Shown here: positions 35,111 through 47,899 of the stretch, one piece after another
Layout: every line of letters starts with the position of its first letter
Numbering within the stretch: the first letter of the stretch is position 1
Assembly (NCBI RefSeq): GCF_019097595.1
Contig: NC_080712.1
Location: 20,440,146 to 20,504,145 of the forward strand
Reading direction: 5' to 3'
Origin: Hemibagrus wyckioides
Taxonomy: Eukaryota > Chordata > Actinopteri > Siluriformes > Bagridae
Length of the DNA stretch: 64,000 bases
Program-made: the position numbers and the translations under genes
Notes under the pieces: generated by a model
The model's input: the letters and a program-made list of their open reading frames with translations, nothing else
Told to the model about the DNA's origin: nothing
Database searches by the model: none

Positions 35111-36575
35111 AATTCCAGCAAGAGGTTTACATCTCTGATAAGAAATTGTACCATAATTGTGTAATAATGATATTGTCATAGTGTACTGTAATTACATTGA
35201 AACATACTAATGAAAATAATGTCCTCATTGCCAGATTTTAACATACAGGTGTTTATAAATGGTCTAGATATACAATATTAAAATATATAACATTGCCTGC
35301 TTATGAGGATAAGGCATCCTCACATACACACATCAAAGTAATATGGTACACTGTAATGGTAAGAACTAAAGGTACAGCAGTAAGCATTCAGGTTGCAGAT
35401 CTATTGGTAAGAAAGCCGTTCTGCAACAACACAGCAGGCTAGCCAAATATTACCCCAAAGTAATTTATGAAAATTACTTATTTACTTTTATTGGTCTTCA
35501 AAAAATACAGTTGCAGTTAAGTTCTACTTGTGTACAGTTATTTAATATTCTTTCCCTCAGAAGACTTATTTACCAGTACAACAAAATGTGGTGATTGCAC
35601 ATGCAGCAATAGAGCGCTCCTGTGATCTTTGCTGACAGTGCTAGTGTAGTGTCTAGAACATTCATAACCTGGCAGTGTCCCTTCACTACTGTGGTGCATG
35701 GTCCAACTAAGTGCTTTGCATACATCTGTAGGGTTGCTCTTTTCATTTTCTACAGCAATTACACTTTCACTCTCCTAGACAGAGGAGGCATCCTGATGCC
35801 TTAACAATGTCACAGAGGAACTCTTGCCTCCAAACCATGCTTCCAATTAGGCCTGAAATATGATAACTGCTGGACTCATTATTGTGTGCTCCAAAAGAGA
35901 GAGCAGACAGAGAAGCTGAAGGTTAGGCTTGGCTTTCAGGAGTGATGGCTGGTGTGTGAGGACTTGTGCTTACACAGCAGAAAAACAGTCCAATGATGAG
36001 GGACAGAGAGGCATGGTCACAAGATAATAAATAAGTCCTCTAAGATGGATCTCTCTCTTGGGGCTATATATTAAACTACTCACAAATACTACAGAAACGA
36101 TCAGTGTCTTGTAGAATGAGTGGGCACTCAAAAATCATTGCATGTCTCAACAAAACCTATTCCTTCCTGCCTACCAATACACTATAAGATATATTTAGGT
36201 GGATTTACTCTATTTTACGAATTTAAAATATAGTTTCCCTGCTTCAACCACAAAAGGCTTGAGTTTATAGCTAAGCTAGTACAGTGATCTGCAAGGGAGG
36301 AAGTCATGAAGTGAAGGTTGATCAATGCTAACCGCACTAGTGAAACATCTAGAGCAGTCAATAAGTATTGGCAAAGTAATGAAGTTTTGTTCTTTGTTTC
36401 AAAACCAGAGATAAATATGTTCTCTAAAGAAACCAATTGAGTTGCACAGCATGGAGACAAAGAAACTGAGTCAGAATAGTTGGTATCTGGTGACACTTAC
36501 GCAATTCAGATCTCTCCTCTCAAACAAGTGCACAGTGCCCTTTCTGCCTCATAAACGCAACATACAACACCAACG
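35111..36575. other. Intergenic DNA, no gene seen
   Basis: AT-rich. A - strand frame of 93 codons at 36215-36496 lacks any domain. Nothing else was recognised. Confidence 0.5.
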
Positions 36576-36579
36576 CTGG

Positions 36580-37200
36580 CTCATTGGACAGGTAATGACA
36601 ATCATATTTAAGAAATAATGTCCTCCATGCAGCTTTTTTAAACATTTTCAAGGTGTCCTGCAATAATGAATTCCTGGTCAATGATATTGATATGCATCCA
36701 TTTATTTGACAGGGACACTAGCCACAGTGCAACTGACAGGAGATGAATTTAGGAGGACAGGAAGGAGCAAATTTCATCCGATCAGCAAGGTTTTAAACAA
36801 TCACTGGTGAAGTCAAGTCTGTGCCATATTTATAAGTCATTGTGTTTTATAGGCCATTAGGATCTCCAGAAAAAGGCAGCATGGAGAGTGTGGCCTTCTG
36901 TCGAAATTAAAATGTCAGGGAAAAAGAAGTAGAACAAAACAGGGAATCTGCAATTAATTACATGACCATAAAAATTCAATAATCAGGAAGCAATGCTCAT
37001 CTCTGGCACAGCAGCCTCTGATTGCAACAAAGTGAAATAGCATGCATTCATCTCTGCAAATTAGATTTGTAATCGGAAAAGGGATTTATATGAATACAGT
37101 AGCCTACATGTCCCCTTCTTACAGAGTGAGCTTGCTGACAAATGAAGTGGACTTTTTTAATACATCAATTACTAGACAGTGAGATTAATGAGACCTGAAA
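36580..37200. promoter_or_regulatory. Candidate conserved non-coding region, strong by composition
   Basis: Some 600 bp without simple repeats. TTTGACAGGG (TGACAG core) sits near 36707, CAACTGACAGG near 36730, and overlapping TAATTA cores (CAATTAATTA) at 36951-36960. This mix of MEIS-type and homeodomain cores resembles known developmental enhancers. Not tested by alignment. Confidence 0.38.
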
Positions 37201-38755
37201 AGTAAGATGGTTCTGAATTTTAAGGATCGATACTTTACTTTTTGAATTTTTAACTAATTTTTAAACACATCAACATTAATATAATATATATCAGGTACTT
37301 GTTACTATGTGCTTGCATTTAAGGCGGTCTGAGATAAATGATTGGTGAACTCTTCTCTTGTTCATAAAACAATGCATTAGTGCTCAACATACATATTTAC
37401 ATAGCCACAATAATGGCATATATTCACCCAAACTGACTGTATTACTAACTAAGCCACACTAATTCTAATCAATCTGGTGTGGAGCTTTGACCCATTGATA
37501 CACTAGATAACAAATATTTAAATCTATTAATACTATTCACTTAGAACGCTGCATTGTTTCCCAGAGCATGGTCTTTAATGTATGTGGTCTGTTGGGAGAA
37601 AGCTAAGCTAATTGCTTCTAATGATTTCCCAAATAATATGAGGCCTGAGGACATCAATAGGAATCCAATAGTGTAAGTGTCGTTAATGTAAAAGAAGATG
37701 CAGTGTTATGTGGCCTTCATTGACTTCTGCATCAGTTGGTGTAGACAGAACCTACTTGCTATGTATCTGTCAGTGCAGTAGTTAAAGGAGTGAAAGTCCA
37801 TCAGACTGATATCGGACAGAGAGAGTAGTATTGACTAAAGGAGATTTCTTACTCATGCAGACCATTTTACAAACATGGTTGCTTCACTGCGTGTAGTCGT
37901 CCTGTTCAAGGCAAGAGATTGCCTAGTTTGAGTTTGAGTTCATGGTTCATGCTAAGTTAGTGTGACCATTTTGCAATGCTGCATTAACTGTATTATTGCA
38001 CTATTTTCTTTTAGACTGCACCTTACTTTTGTGCCAAACCGTAATATTTCTGTGTGGGAGAGATGTGAAGGACACAAGCGTGTACTCAAAGTCTATTTGT
38101 TAAAGAAAATCCAATAGTCCAATGCTAGGGTCAGAACACAAGAAGAAGAAAGTAAAACACGGTAAGGTCGTAATAAAGCATTCACAAAGAGCTTTTAAGT
38201 TTAAAAACACACATATCTAAAGAACTGTAATACATCCGCTTGCAGAATACATGAAAACATTATTCTGTATTCATGGTTCCCCAATGTCCTTAATCCCATG
38301 CTAACCGACTGTGAACAAAATGCATCAAGTAATATAAACAGTGCAATAATTTCGATCATCATATTAAATTAAAACCAATTCTAATGAGAATGCCAAGTTT
38401 GTATTTGTCTCTCATCTGCGTGAGTGAGGCAGCATGAGAGTCTGACTGCAATGCTTGTTATGGTGATTTATATAGTGTATTGTGTTGGGGAGATGAACAA
38501 TTATCAGGATGAATGGACAGAAATCTTTGAATTCTACTTCAATGAAAGTTAAGTGCAGACACAGCAGACACAATAATATTAATACAAGAATGCTTATTCC
38601 ATTTGAGAAAGCAAATATGTTTGAATACATTTCCAACATATTAATCAACACTCAACACAGCACCTATGGATGGTTTGGGGAAAAAAAACAGCAAGGAGAA
38701 AAAGTCACGTCCTTTTGTTAACCTGAGCCTAATGCTCGAATAAAGCTCTAATAAA
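37201..38755. other. Intergenic DNA, no gene seen
   Basis: AT-rich sequence with no domain-bearing frame. The stretch near 38090-38180 (AAATCCAATAGTCCAATGCTAGGG and after) may be the edge of the repeat-like material described next. Confidence 0.45.
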
Positions 38756-38759
38756 CTAA

Positions 38760-39060
38760 TAATTTTGACCAGGGTCAAAAAGCAGAAAACCAAGATGCAG
38801 AAGATACAACAAGGCCTAGCAGAGTTTGGGACACTACTTATTAAGCACACACATAACATACAACACATCATGGCCCAATAAAGACAAACAGGTTATAAAT
38901 AGATGGGCTAATTACGGGGAAACTAATTAAATACCTAGACAACAGATAAGAAGCACAGGAAGTGCAGACCGTATAAGGAAAGTGGAAAGCAAAAGGAAAC
39001 AAATGGGGAAGGAAAAGGAGAGAGAGAGGAATAAGACAGGGACAGGGACATAGTATTTAC
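38760..39060. repeat. Possible dispersed repeat of unknown class
   Basis: Purine-rich text (GGGTCAAAAAGCAGAAAACC, then CTAATTACGGGGAAACTAAT and GGAAGGAAAAGGAGAGAGAG) resembles a dispersed repeat type I have seen in fish genomes, but I cannot name it or fix its ends. Confidence 0.3.
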
Positions 39061-39072
39061 ACTAGCTAAACA

Positions 39073-39430
39073 GTATTGGAACCAGGCCTTGTTTATACAT
39101 AATCCAACATTTCAGTGGGCCAAATATAATTGGATATATTAACAACATTCTTAAATAAATTTGTCCTGGATAGTAATTGGTTTCAGCTTCTTTGTGGTCA
39201 GTGACTGCCTGATATCTGTAAATCATAGACTGCTGATGATCTGCCAGGCCTATAATGCAGCCAGTTTTTATCTCTGGCTTATTTTTTAAAGGGTACTCAA
39301 TCTTCTCTAAGTGATTTGCTCTATAGGGTTCAGATCAGGTGAATGACTTGGCTGATCAAGAACTTTGTTACCCTGCAAACTATAGCTGCTTTAATAAGTC
39401 ATGTAGTTGAGCCTGATAATAAACTACTGT
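39073..39430 (-). mobile_element. Tc1/mariner transposase C-terminal fragment, - strand
   Basis: Read on the - strand, 39314-39352 encodes D-Q-P-S-H-S-P-D-L-N-P-I-E, the diagnostic Tc1 block whose final Glu is the third catalytic acidic residue, followed shortly by a stop. The sequence to the left (for example GTGGTCAGTGACTGCCTGAT and GACTGCTGATGATCTGCCAG) matches the family's 3' portion. Only this part remains, no terminal repeats were identified, and it is inactive. It is a third, distinct family compared with those at 8.5 and 13.3 kb. Confidence 0.8.
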
Positions 39431-39499
39431 GCATTTCACTGCTGAGATTGGCAAACATATAATCACTAAAAACATGTGATGACCTGGGTGAATTTTTTG

Positions 39500-39575
39500 T
39501 GCCTAGTTTTCCCAGAATAGGATCAGGATCCTCGATAACCCTGACCAGAAGAAAATGCTACATATATTGGACCTA
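39500..39575 (+). mobile_element. SINE tail fragment
   Basis: CCCAGAATAGGATCAGGATC followed by CTCGATAACCCTGACCAGAA matches the end of the SINE-like family seen at 29.9 and 43.6 kb. The rest of the element is missing. Confidence 0.55.
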
Positions 39576-39899
39576 TATGAATGATGAAAATATGTAAGCT
39601 ATAAAGTACCTGACAGTACTATATATTTATCCCATTAGATGATGTGATTTTTTCAGTATGACCAGCATTTACTAGCATTGCCAACTTTTGGTCAAATGTC
39701 AACAAAAACTGACCCACTGCTTACAGTGCATCAGTTTATATCTGATCCAAGCCATCATCATCTGTATCTGGACTCCTTTCCATGTGGATATAAGCAGTAG
39801 TAACTGATGGTAATCATTTTTGTGTTTGCTCCATGGATTGTGAGCGTGTAGTGTTCACTCCACAGGGGATTTCTATGGACTGTCCTGTGATAATTTTCC

Positions 39900-40620
39900 C
39901 CTTTTCAGCCTGCAATCTGAATGGAGCTGACAATGAAAAAGAGTGAACACGTTCTCCCGAGACAGCACGATACACACTGCTTACAGGCCAAGAGATTCAA
40001 TTCAACGCAAAGCCTTCCTCATACCCTCACCATAAATATCCCACATGTAATAGATCAAAAGCCCTTTCAGTGTCAAGTGTGCGTGTGTGTGTGCGTGCCG
40101 AGGAAAGGGAGTGGATAAAAAATGGGTGCTGGCATCAAGAAGACTGTCTGCACTGTGAATTATATACCGTAATATGCACAAATTATTACTAGCTAACTGC
40201 CCCTAATGAATCCAGCCAGATCAAAATGGATTACACTCCCAGTGAGAGCATCCATTTCACCTAGTAGCAGTGTGACCTGGTTCTACATAAGGAAATAGAA
40301 CTGGGAGAAACTTTAAGGCTACATCTATGCCCAGTAAATATATTTGTGACAGTATTTCCCAATCTTATATGAGGATAGATGCCAAGATTTTTACACTGAA
40401 ATGAAAACTCTGTCCACATGCAACTGGCAGTGATGTTCTTCATAATGGCAATCACATGATTTAACGCTTCCTCAATTAGCCAGCAAATGCCACCTACCTT
40501 GATTATCCCTCTCCTTTAATTAGTAGGCAAAGAATTAGATCTTCTTACTTCTGTCATTTCTGACTGTGCTGACATGAAGTATAACCAGACAGCTCCCTCT
40601 CTCTGTTTGTTATAGTTCAT
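39900..40620. promoter_or_regulatory. Candidate conserved non-coding region
   Basis: Complex sequence on either side of a short GTGTGCGTGTGTG run (about 40078-40098). Features include TTTAATTAGTAGGC near 40515 and CTCAATTAGCC near 40471. No coding signal. Extent is approximate. Confidence 0.28.
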
Positions 40621-41039
40621 AGCATGAGAGGGTGGTTTGCCTTTTAATTATTGAACACAGTCTGACACACTAATAAGTAGAGTCTACACTTCTTGTCTCA
40701 TGGTGGGAGAGAAATTGGGTTGCACATGAAGTGGTGAATTTATTCCTTCATATTTCTTATAAAGGTGCAGCCACAGCTAAATCAAATTGAATATTTCATT
40801 TCATTTATTGCCCAAGAAAAGCAAAATGAGATATTGGACTATTTCTATCGATTTTTAGTTCCATTCAAGAGAAACAGCAGTTCCTTAGCTTTTTCAGCAT
40901 CATTTTGGATCTAATTATGGGAAATATAAACAGAAAATATGCTGCATTTGCCTTATTGCCTTTCTGAAATATTGCATCCTCAATATTTTACTAAAGGCTG
41001 ATTTTTGCCCAACTGCGATTCAAAATAGACACAAAGTCA

Positions 41040-41900
41040 CTATTCAGCTGTAGTCCATAATTTTTTAGCAATCTCTGAGCTTGCAGAATCTGTAGGAGCA
41101 GCTCGTGTCCAGACACACGTAAAACACTGCACTTTCCTCCTGAGTGTGCGAATGGGAGGACTTTTAATTTGGGGAATGCTGCAGAGCTATATTTTCAGCT
41201 CATCCTGTTGTCATGCATTATTTTGGTAAACATCCCAGGTACTAATTTAATATATTGTAAAGCAGGCTGTTCGCCATCCGACTCGCCGTGTGATTGATGA
41301 ATGACTGGAAGATAAAGCAGTGACTGAGATTTATGGGCTGCCGGCACATAGAATATGTATGATTATCAGCGGCATGCTGAAAGCTCCTGCTTTTGAGTGA
41401 TAGCCAGAGGGAGAGTGATCAGGCAAATGAGTGCATCTGTGCGGTGGGAGGGAGGGGCCGAGGCAGCATACTGTTCTTGTTTGTATCTCTGCTGTAGTCC
41501 TGAGTTTCTTGTAGCAAGCAGAGTTGTCCTGCAGATGGTGTGCAGAGTAATAGAGCTCATCTCCTTCAGCCACACAAGGCTTTCCTTTCTTTCCTATGTG
41601 CTTTCTTGTACTCTGCGTTTGATAGCTGTATAAGACTTTCTCTTCAAGACTTTAGTGGTGTGCTGTAAAAGAGTGCCATAAATTTGCTGTACCATAAGTC
41701 ATGTTGAAAGTTTCTCCCTTTCAGCTGTATTTGTCTCGCCTCTGATTTGGGTATAATGCCCATTGGCATTTCTGAGCGCTTAAAATGAGTTCATTCCTAA
41801 TTGACTGATAGCATATTGTCATAAATCCCAAAACCTGGTGGAGTTTATTGATCCTGCAGGAGCGCTTGTGCCTCTCAGCATATGTCACTGCACTCTCTCA
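41040..41900. promoter_or_regulatory. Candidate conserved non-coding region with PBX-HOX-like site
   Basis: A long non-repetitive region. TGATTGATGAATGA at 41291-41304 carries a PBX-HOX type octamer next to a second ATGA half-site. Opposed open frames at 41331-41633 overlap one another on three frames and have no domain. Confidence 0.33.
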
Positions 41901-41904
41901 TAGG

Positions 41905-43615
41905 CAGCTAAGTAGGAGCGATATTTTACAGTCAGGGCATTATCATATGCACACTATGCCCATTGTTATCTGCATCAGTGATTTAATGTGAGGCAGCATG
42001 ACTAGCATGGTACCCTGGAGAGGACTTGATTTGGTATGTGGACCAATTTATATATTTACATGTCACCATAAATAACATTAATGCACCTCAGAGGATTGCT
42101 GAAAGTAATTGTTTATCCACGTCCTAGCAAATGTGCTTGACAATATTCTTGATGAACGTCCCCTAGCTGTCTTTTAAAGAGCTGCACTTTGGCTATGGCG
42201 TTACAGAAAACTGTTTAAAGGTGGTCTCAGGTTCTGCTGATTACTCTGCCCTGCATTCCTAACCCACATTCTTTGGCTCTGACAGTAAGCTGGTCAACAC
42301 AAATATACAGCCAGAGAGCCATCCTTCAGTTCCACATGAGCCTCTTGTCTATCTGCAGTCGGCTTGCCTTAGGGAAACACTGTAAGTGGCTTTGCATTCT
42401 CCCTTGTCTATTTTCCAGGACACTTAAATAAATGGTGCGTTCATGTGATGCTGGTACATTCTCAAGTGTGTGTAATTTAGTCAAGTTCTCACATGGTTTT
42501 AAAAAAAGCCCTGATTGGTCTTTTTGGTGCTCTGACAAAAGAAGCAACTGCGGTTAGAATGATTTAGTATAAACTAGCAGTTGTGCTATAGGTAGCAGGT
42601 AGGAGACCTCACCCACATTTCCTGTGCACACAGGGTGATCGGTTGCATGGAGCTGCTTTTGTGCAGTTTGGTGAAAAAAGAGTTGGAGGTACCAACTGCA
42701 TTACAGAGTAAAACAGGAAAAACAGGCCTCATTAACCCCCAGAGGCAGAGGCCTGTAAGGAGTCATAAATCCTCAGCATGTGCAGAGCACTGGGAGAATC
42801 GTTTCCTTTTATGTGACTATATGGGTAACGTAGAGTTTTCCTAGCTGTGATGCATAACCTGACAGCAACAGAACACTCACAACATCTGAGCATGTACCTC
42901 AAGTGTCCAGTACTATGAATAACACCAGGATTACATGGTGTAGATGTGTTAATAGTCAATCAGGTTTAACTAGGCCCAATGCAGCAGGATATGACTATCA
43001 CAAGGCTGGAGTATAAGCACGCATGAGACTCAAACATTGCAAGTGGGATTAAACATAGCAGGGGCTACAACTGTCACTGTGCCCCCCTCTCTCTCTCTCT
43101 TCTCTCCTGCTGTTGATGTATTGCAATGGCCTGGCAGGAGGAGCTCCACTAAAACCTCTGTACATGCCAAAATACGTTTTACAAGCTGTGCCCTAATCAG
43201 CTAGCAGCCAGTGGTCTATAAATCCAGGCATGTCTGTCGAGCATGGTCATGGCCAGGGAAGTAAGCACTGGATATACAGCAGAGTGTGCAACCATACCAG
43301 GCCAGAGACAAGCAACAGTGCCAGCGATGTTATATTTGTAAGGCAAAGGGAGGGACCACAATGTTCTCTCATAGGGTCAATACTGCAGCGCTATAATTTA
43401 TGTCAGGGTTTTAATCCAGGAAAGTGGATGCACACATAAGTTTGCATATGGACCACTGTGCATGTTGTATGTCATACTATATGCATGTGTCCCTCTTGCA
43501 TGGTAATACAGAAATTGTAGATAGTGTCATGTTTTGTCATCAGTGCACACAGTCAGCTGCGAGCATGACCTGTGTTTACAGTCTACAGCAATTCATTCAG
43601 TCTTTCATCTTCAGT
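41905..43615. other. Intergenic DNA, no gene seen
   Basis: Mixed-composition sequence with a short CT tract near 43087-43101. No gene, repeat or RNA structure was supported. Confidence 0.5.
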
Positions 43616-43620
43616 AATGG

Positions 43621-43862
43621 TCAGGGTCACGGTGGATCTCTGGAACAGGTGGGAATGCTCCCTTGATGGGATGACATTTTATTCCACCATTCACCTAGGG
43701 TTGCCGATTCAGGCACCAGCATATTTTTGATGAATGGAAGGAAACCAGAGAACAAAGAGGAAACCCAGTAGAAAACTCCACATGGACAGTAAGCTAAAAA
43801 TCAATCCTGGAGCTGTGCAGTTTCAATGCTACCTGCTGCACCACCATGCTACCCATCTACAA
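43621..43862 (-). mobile_element. Degenerate teleost SINE-like element, - orientation
   Basis: Reverse-complement copy of the family at 29.86 kb. On the + strand it runs from GGTCAGGGTCACGGTGGATC through CACCTAGGGTTGCCGATTCA, GGAAGGAAACCAGAGAACAA and AAACTCCACATGGACAGTAA to a head ending CTACCTGCTGCACCACCATG. It is heavily mutated and partly shortened. Confidence 0.75.
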
Positions 43863-44393
43863 CAATGCAAATTAAAAAGAGGTGTTTTGAAATTTTTAAA
43901 AAGAGCAAGTCACAATTTCCCTCAGGATGAAATACAGAGCTTGTTTTTTCCTGTCCTCTTTTAACCTTCAGACTCCCCTGGTGAGAGCAAAAGTTGCTCA
44001 TCAAGTGCGGATGACACCGTTTGCTATGAAATACGTTGTTCCTCCTCAGATAAGAGGACTAATAACACAGAGGCCAGTGCACAGGTCCTGAGAGAAATGA
44101 ATCAATAAATGTAACAATACTTTGAAGTGAGCAGCTTTAATCCAATATGACTTATGACTTAAGTGTGTGCACCATATACAACCTTCTTTTCAAAATCTCT
44201 CTATCACTAATATGGGGTTGAAAAAACCCACAACACATTCAAATATCTTGCATTAACCTCTAGTGTGATACCTGTAAGCATTTCTTATATGTGTCTATAT
44301 GTGCATAAGTGAACATTATTGTAGTAAGACGTTTGTGAAGGCTGTTATCATGCTGTTGCTTACAGTCCACGGTTCTGCTGGTGTATATGTTGT

Positions 44394-44408
44394 CCATTAG
44401 ATGGCAGC
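44394..44408 (+). promoter_or_regulatory. CTCF-like motif
   Basis: CCATTAGATGGCAGC fits the CTCF core CCASYAGRKGGCRSY with one mismatch (T for S at position 4). A similar motif in the same orientation lies at 61632. Binding is inferred only. Confidence 0.45.
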
Positions 44409-44628
44409 ACTGAGGTCTCTGTGTGTTATGGAAAAATTGAACCAACCTTTGCTGCTTCCAATTGATCATATATTAACTTTATACTCAATTGAAGCATGCA
44501 ATAAAACAGCAATAAAAGAAGCTAAAAATATAAAAATGGACATAAATAATTAACAAGTTTTATATTTGCAAAAAGGCTTTGAGGTCCAAAAAATCCCACT
44601 AATGCACCAGCGCTCTTAGGTATATGTC

Positions 44629-44657
44629 TGTGTGTGTGTGTGTGTGTGTGTGTGGGT
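44629..44657. repeat. (TG)n microsatellite
   Basis: About 13 TG units ending in a GGGTGT interruption. Confidence 0.9.
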
Positions 44658-44689
44658 GTACACATGCATGAGAGAGCCAGTGAAATATT

Positions 44690-45060
44690 GTTTTTTGTCA
44701 GGAAGCTTCTGTTTGGACATCCCTCCTGAATTCACAGTCTCTGGCAGGCTTTGACCAGTGCTGTGTCTTACTGTTAGAGGCCCTTATTTACAGGACATTT
44801 GTTGCCTTTGACATTTATCATTGCTCCAGGGCCGTGAACTTCATGCAAACGGAATTGAAGCATTCAATAGGCAAGGCTTTAGGCCTCATCCTGTTGGGGT
44901 ATTATCGCAAGTCTTTTCATGCTGAGATAAATCACTTCCACTGCACCCAGCAGTGAAGAAGTAAAGCGAGGGAGTGGGGCGAGGGAAATGAGGGTAGGAG
45001 GAGTATCTTCAAGATTAGGTCAAACAGCCAAGGACAAGGCCTTGGTTCTTCTCCCCTTTG
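44690..45060. promoter_or_regulatory. Candidate conserved non-coding block
   Basis: Dense, balanced, non-repetitive sequence lies between a TG repeat and AT-rich DNA. No coding frame. Composition resembles the other candidate enhancers of this desert. Confidence 0.3.
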
Positions 45061-45559
45061 ACTAATTGTTTTGGGTGTTTAATAAAAACTTCACTTACTG
45101 TTATAGAACAGCATTTATTTTTCACTGAATGGATTTTTTTTTGGCAAAATTATTCTGTCATCTATTATTCAAACAAATGGCTACAAGTAAAGCAAGCTCT
45201 AGCAGTCTTATTCACATGCATCAACAAGCCAGAATCACCTTAATAGACCTTAAGTGCATGTTGAAAATTTATATTAAAAATCTTAAAAATAATCACAAAC
45301 CTAAACCTATGCTTTCTGGCAACTGTGGGTTTTTTTTACTTCTATTTTCCACAGATACTAGCATAAGTAGAAATGTATTATTCATAATATCTTGCCAAAA
45401 ATTCATATGTTTATCCCAAAGAGTGATATATTCTAATTGTTATGCAAAAGCTTTTCTCATCTCATATGTATTAAAAATACTATGCTATATGTTGATCATT
45501 TATTTATTAACTTTAAAACAATTTCCTTGTACTCATGCAGGCATAACATGTTTAAGCAG

Positions 45560-45800
45560 TGCTCTAGAAACAGAAGGAGTGGGGCACTTCTCTCTACATG
45601 AACAGTGGCAGGTCTTGAGATCACGCTTTAAGGGCAGAATGATGTATGAGCTCACAGACCCACCAAATCCTCCTGGCTCCACTGGCCATATTTCCTGCTG
45701 CAGTCAGCCTCCAATTATAAATCAACTGTCTCTCAATTCAGTAAGTGATTCATTATTATTTGTCGACGATAATTTACAGAAGTGGTTTCCAATGCTTTTT
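45560..45800. promoter_or_regulatory. Candidate conserved non-coding block inside a 228-codon chance frame
   Basis: The last third of an open frame (45129-45815, + strand) is complex, GC-balanced sequence, whereas its first two thirds are AT-rich filler encoding Lys/Leu/Ile/Phe-rich text. No domain is recognisable anywhere in the frame. I read the block as non-coding and possibly regulatory. Confidence 0.25.
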
Positions 45801-45948
45801 ATTTCGCGGCGGTAATTTATGAGTGAAGAAAAAAAACAATATAACTGTATTTTCTCGCTCAGTGGCATAGCCGTCTGCAATCTAAGGGATAAATTGAATA
45901 GGTAGTGAAACACCATTGATTAAAATGGTTGATGCTTTCAAGAGCAGG

Positions 45949-45968
45949 CACACACACACACACACACA
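45949..45968. repeat. (CA)n microsatellite
   Basis: Ten CA units. Confidence 0.9.
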
Positions 45969-46639
45969 AGGCCATGAGTAAAGTCAAAAACATATAGAAA
46001 GTCAGTCTCGAGTAGTCAAAAGACAAAAGCAGCTAATGATCTCATATTTAGAAGAGGTGCAAAAATAAATAAATGATCCTCCCACAAGAATTATGGAGCA
46101 GCTATGTAGGAATGTAATGTAACATTCACCTTGAGAGATCTGTTCAGACTAACAGAGGCAATTGCACTTCACATGCTGTACTAGCCTCCATGTTGTTAAA
46201 CGTGTGTGTGCATGTGTATCCAAGGCCTTGAACCAGATGGTCTGTGTGGATTCGTGGCCTATGTTCCCATTCATCAAGCAGATGCTGTGGATCTCCACGG
46301 CTATTTTCGGAGTGCCCCGATGACAACGTCAACTGGAATTTTCTTCATGGTGAAAGGTCAAGGGAAATTAAAGTCTGCATGATTGTGTAGAAAAGCCCCA
46401 TGTCCTCAGACATTAGCCTAAACGCCAATGCTGATTTGCCTGACAACGACAGTAGCTCAACCACTTAACTACTTAAGCCTTCTATTCTGTCTTTTCTCCC
46501 CAAAGTGTGCATGGTCAGTTCTTTCATTGTTTTCTTTCAGTGTGTCATTCAAGTGCACTGTGGGAGAATTAATTAATTACAGAGCTAAATGGAGACCAGC
46601 AGTAAATACGATTTAATCATATCCCCAGTATTTTTGTGT

Positions 46640-46890
46640 CAAGCTGCAGTACATTGGGTCTGTGTGTAACGTGCCCGGGGGTTTGGCTCAGTCAAGCAGC
46701 AGAAACAGGAATTAGCAGGTACAGGGAGTCGTTCAGCTCGCATGCTCTCTCTGCTGAACGCAGCATTGTGATTGGCAAGTCTCTGGCCGTTCCAAACACA
46801 ACACAACAAGGCTCTCTCTGTCACACACTTTCATTCTCTCACTCGGGAGAGAAGCAGACAGACATGAGCTCCACAAACATGCAGTGAGTC
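46640..46890 (+). promoter_or_regulatory. Weak promoter-like CpG cluster with a short ORF and splice-donor-like site
   Basis: About seven CpGs in 200 bp, an inverted CCAAT (GATTGG near 46770), then an ATG at 46864 opening a seven-codon frame that runs into GCAGTGAGTC, where GTGAGT at 46884-46889 is a good donor hexamer. It could be the first exon of an unannotated (probably non-coding) transcript. The evidence is thin. Confidence 0.2.
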
Positions 46891-47895
46891 ATTTCTAAGA
46901 TCAGACTGATTTGTGTTTTATGGGCGCACAAGTTTATGACAGATCCTGATCACTTCAGGTGACACTGCACTAATTCAGGTGGAGGTTTGCATTGTGAGTG
47001 CCACACTTAGCTGTTAACAAGTGCCTGGGTTGTGTTTAATGGCATCACTCCTGCGCACCTGTTTTTCCTCAATGTGACACATATTGATAAGACATCACAT
47101 ATAATGGCATGGTTTATGGAGATTGAAGGCATATCTGTGGCCAAGTAGTGTTACACTAACTCACTGCAATGTGCTCAGTGTGACACCTGAGCTAGACTGC
47201 AGCTTTTTAGAGCCTAGCTTGAATGTCAGCGTGTTAAATGGCTTTAAACTCGCAACACATCTCCCTTATGTACTACAGATCAAGTAACCCAAGTAAACCA
47301 AGCAATCTAGTCACCACAGCAAATAAGCATTAGACAGAAAAGTGATGCAAATCTGAGCCTAAAAACTGTCAAAATAATCTTAAATTAAATGAATATGAGA
47401 GTTTTATTACACATAAGCCTCAAACAGCCGTTATAAAAAAAAACGGTACTGAAAGTAGATGTGCAAATTGAAGACTATGGTCTGTCTTTTTTTTTTTTTT
47501 TTAATCTGTGTTGAAATGAGAGAAGCAGGCACCCTTTCCCCTCTGTAAACCTGAATCAAATCCAGAGCTCAATAATTATAACATAGCAGAACCTTCTGGG
47601 GGCGAAAAAATCAATAGCCTAAGGACAAAGAACCTATAGCCATCACTTAATTCTCTTATCACACTGATTTAGTGCAGGAGGAGGATGTTAAATAACTGTA
47701 AATCTTTATCTATGACTTTGAGGGTGCTTTATGGCAGTTCTAACAGCAGTTCTGAGACAGAATGTCTATATGTTCTGCAAGACACACAATTTATAGCTTT
47801 ATTACCCTTTGTCTTAAAGAGCAGAGAGACATAGCAGGAGGAAGGAGATAGCGGGCCGCTGAAGTGGGAAGAGGGGGGTGAGGGTTTGGGGTTTA
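46891..47895. other. Intergenic DNA, no gene seen
   Basis: AT-rich single-copy-looking sequence with a T run near 47487-47502. Nothing is supported. Confidence 0.5.
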
Positions 47896-47899
47896 GAGA

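Noticed and set aside
45129..45815. 228-codon open frame on the + strand, the longest outside znf503
   Set aside because: Its first two thirds are Lys/Leu/Ile/Phe-rich text from AT-rich DNA. It has no recognisable domain, promoter or splice context. I treat it as chance, overlapping a possible conserved block.
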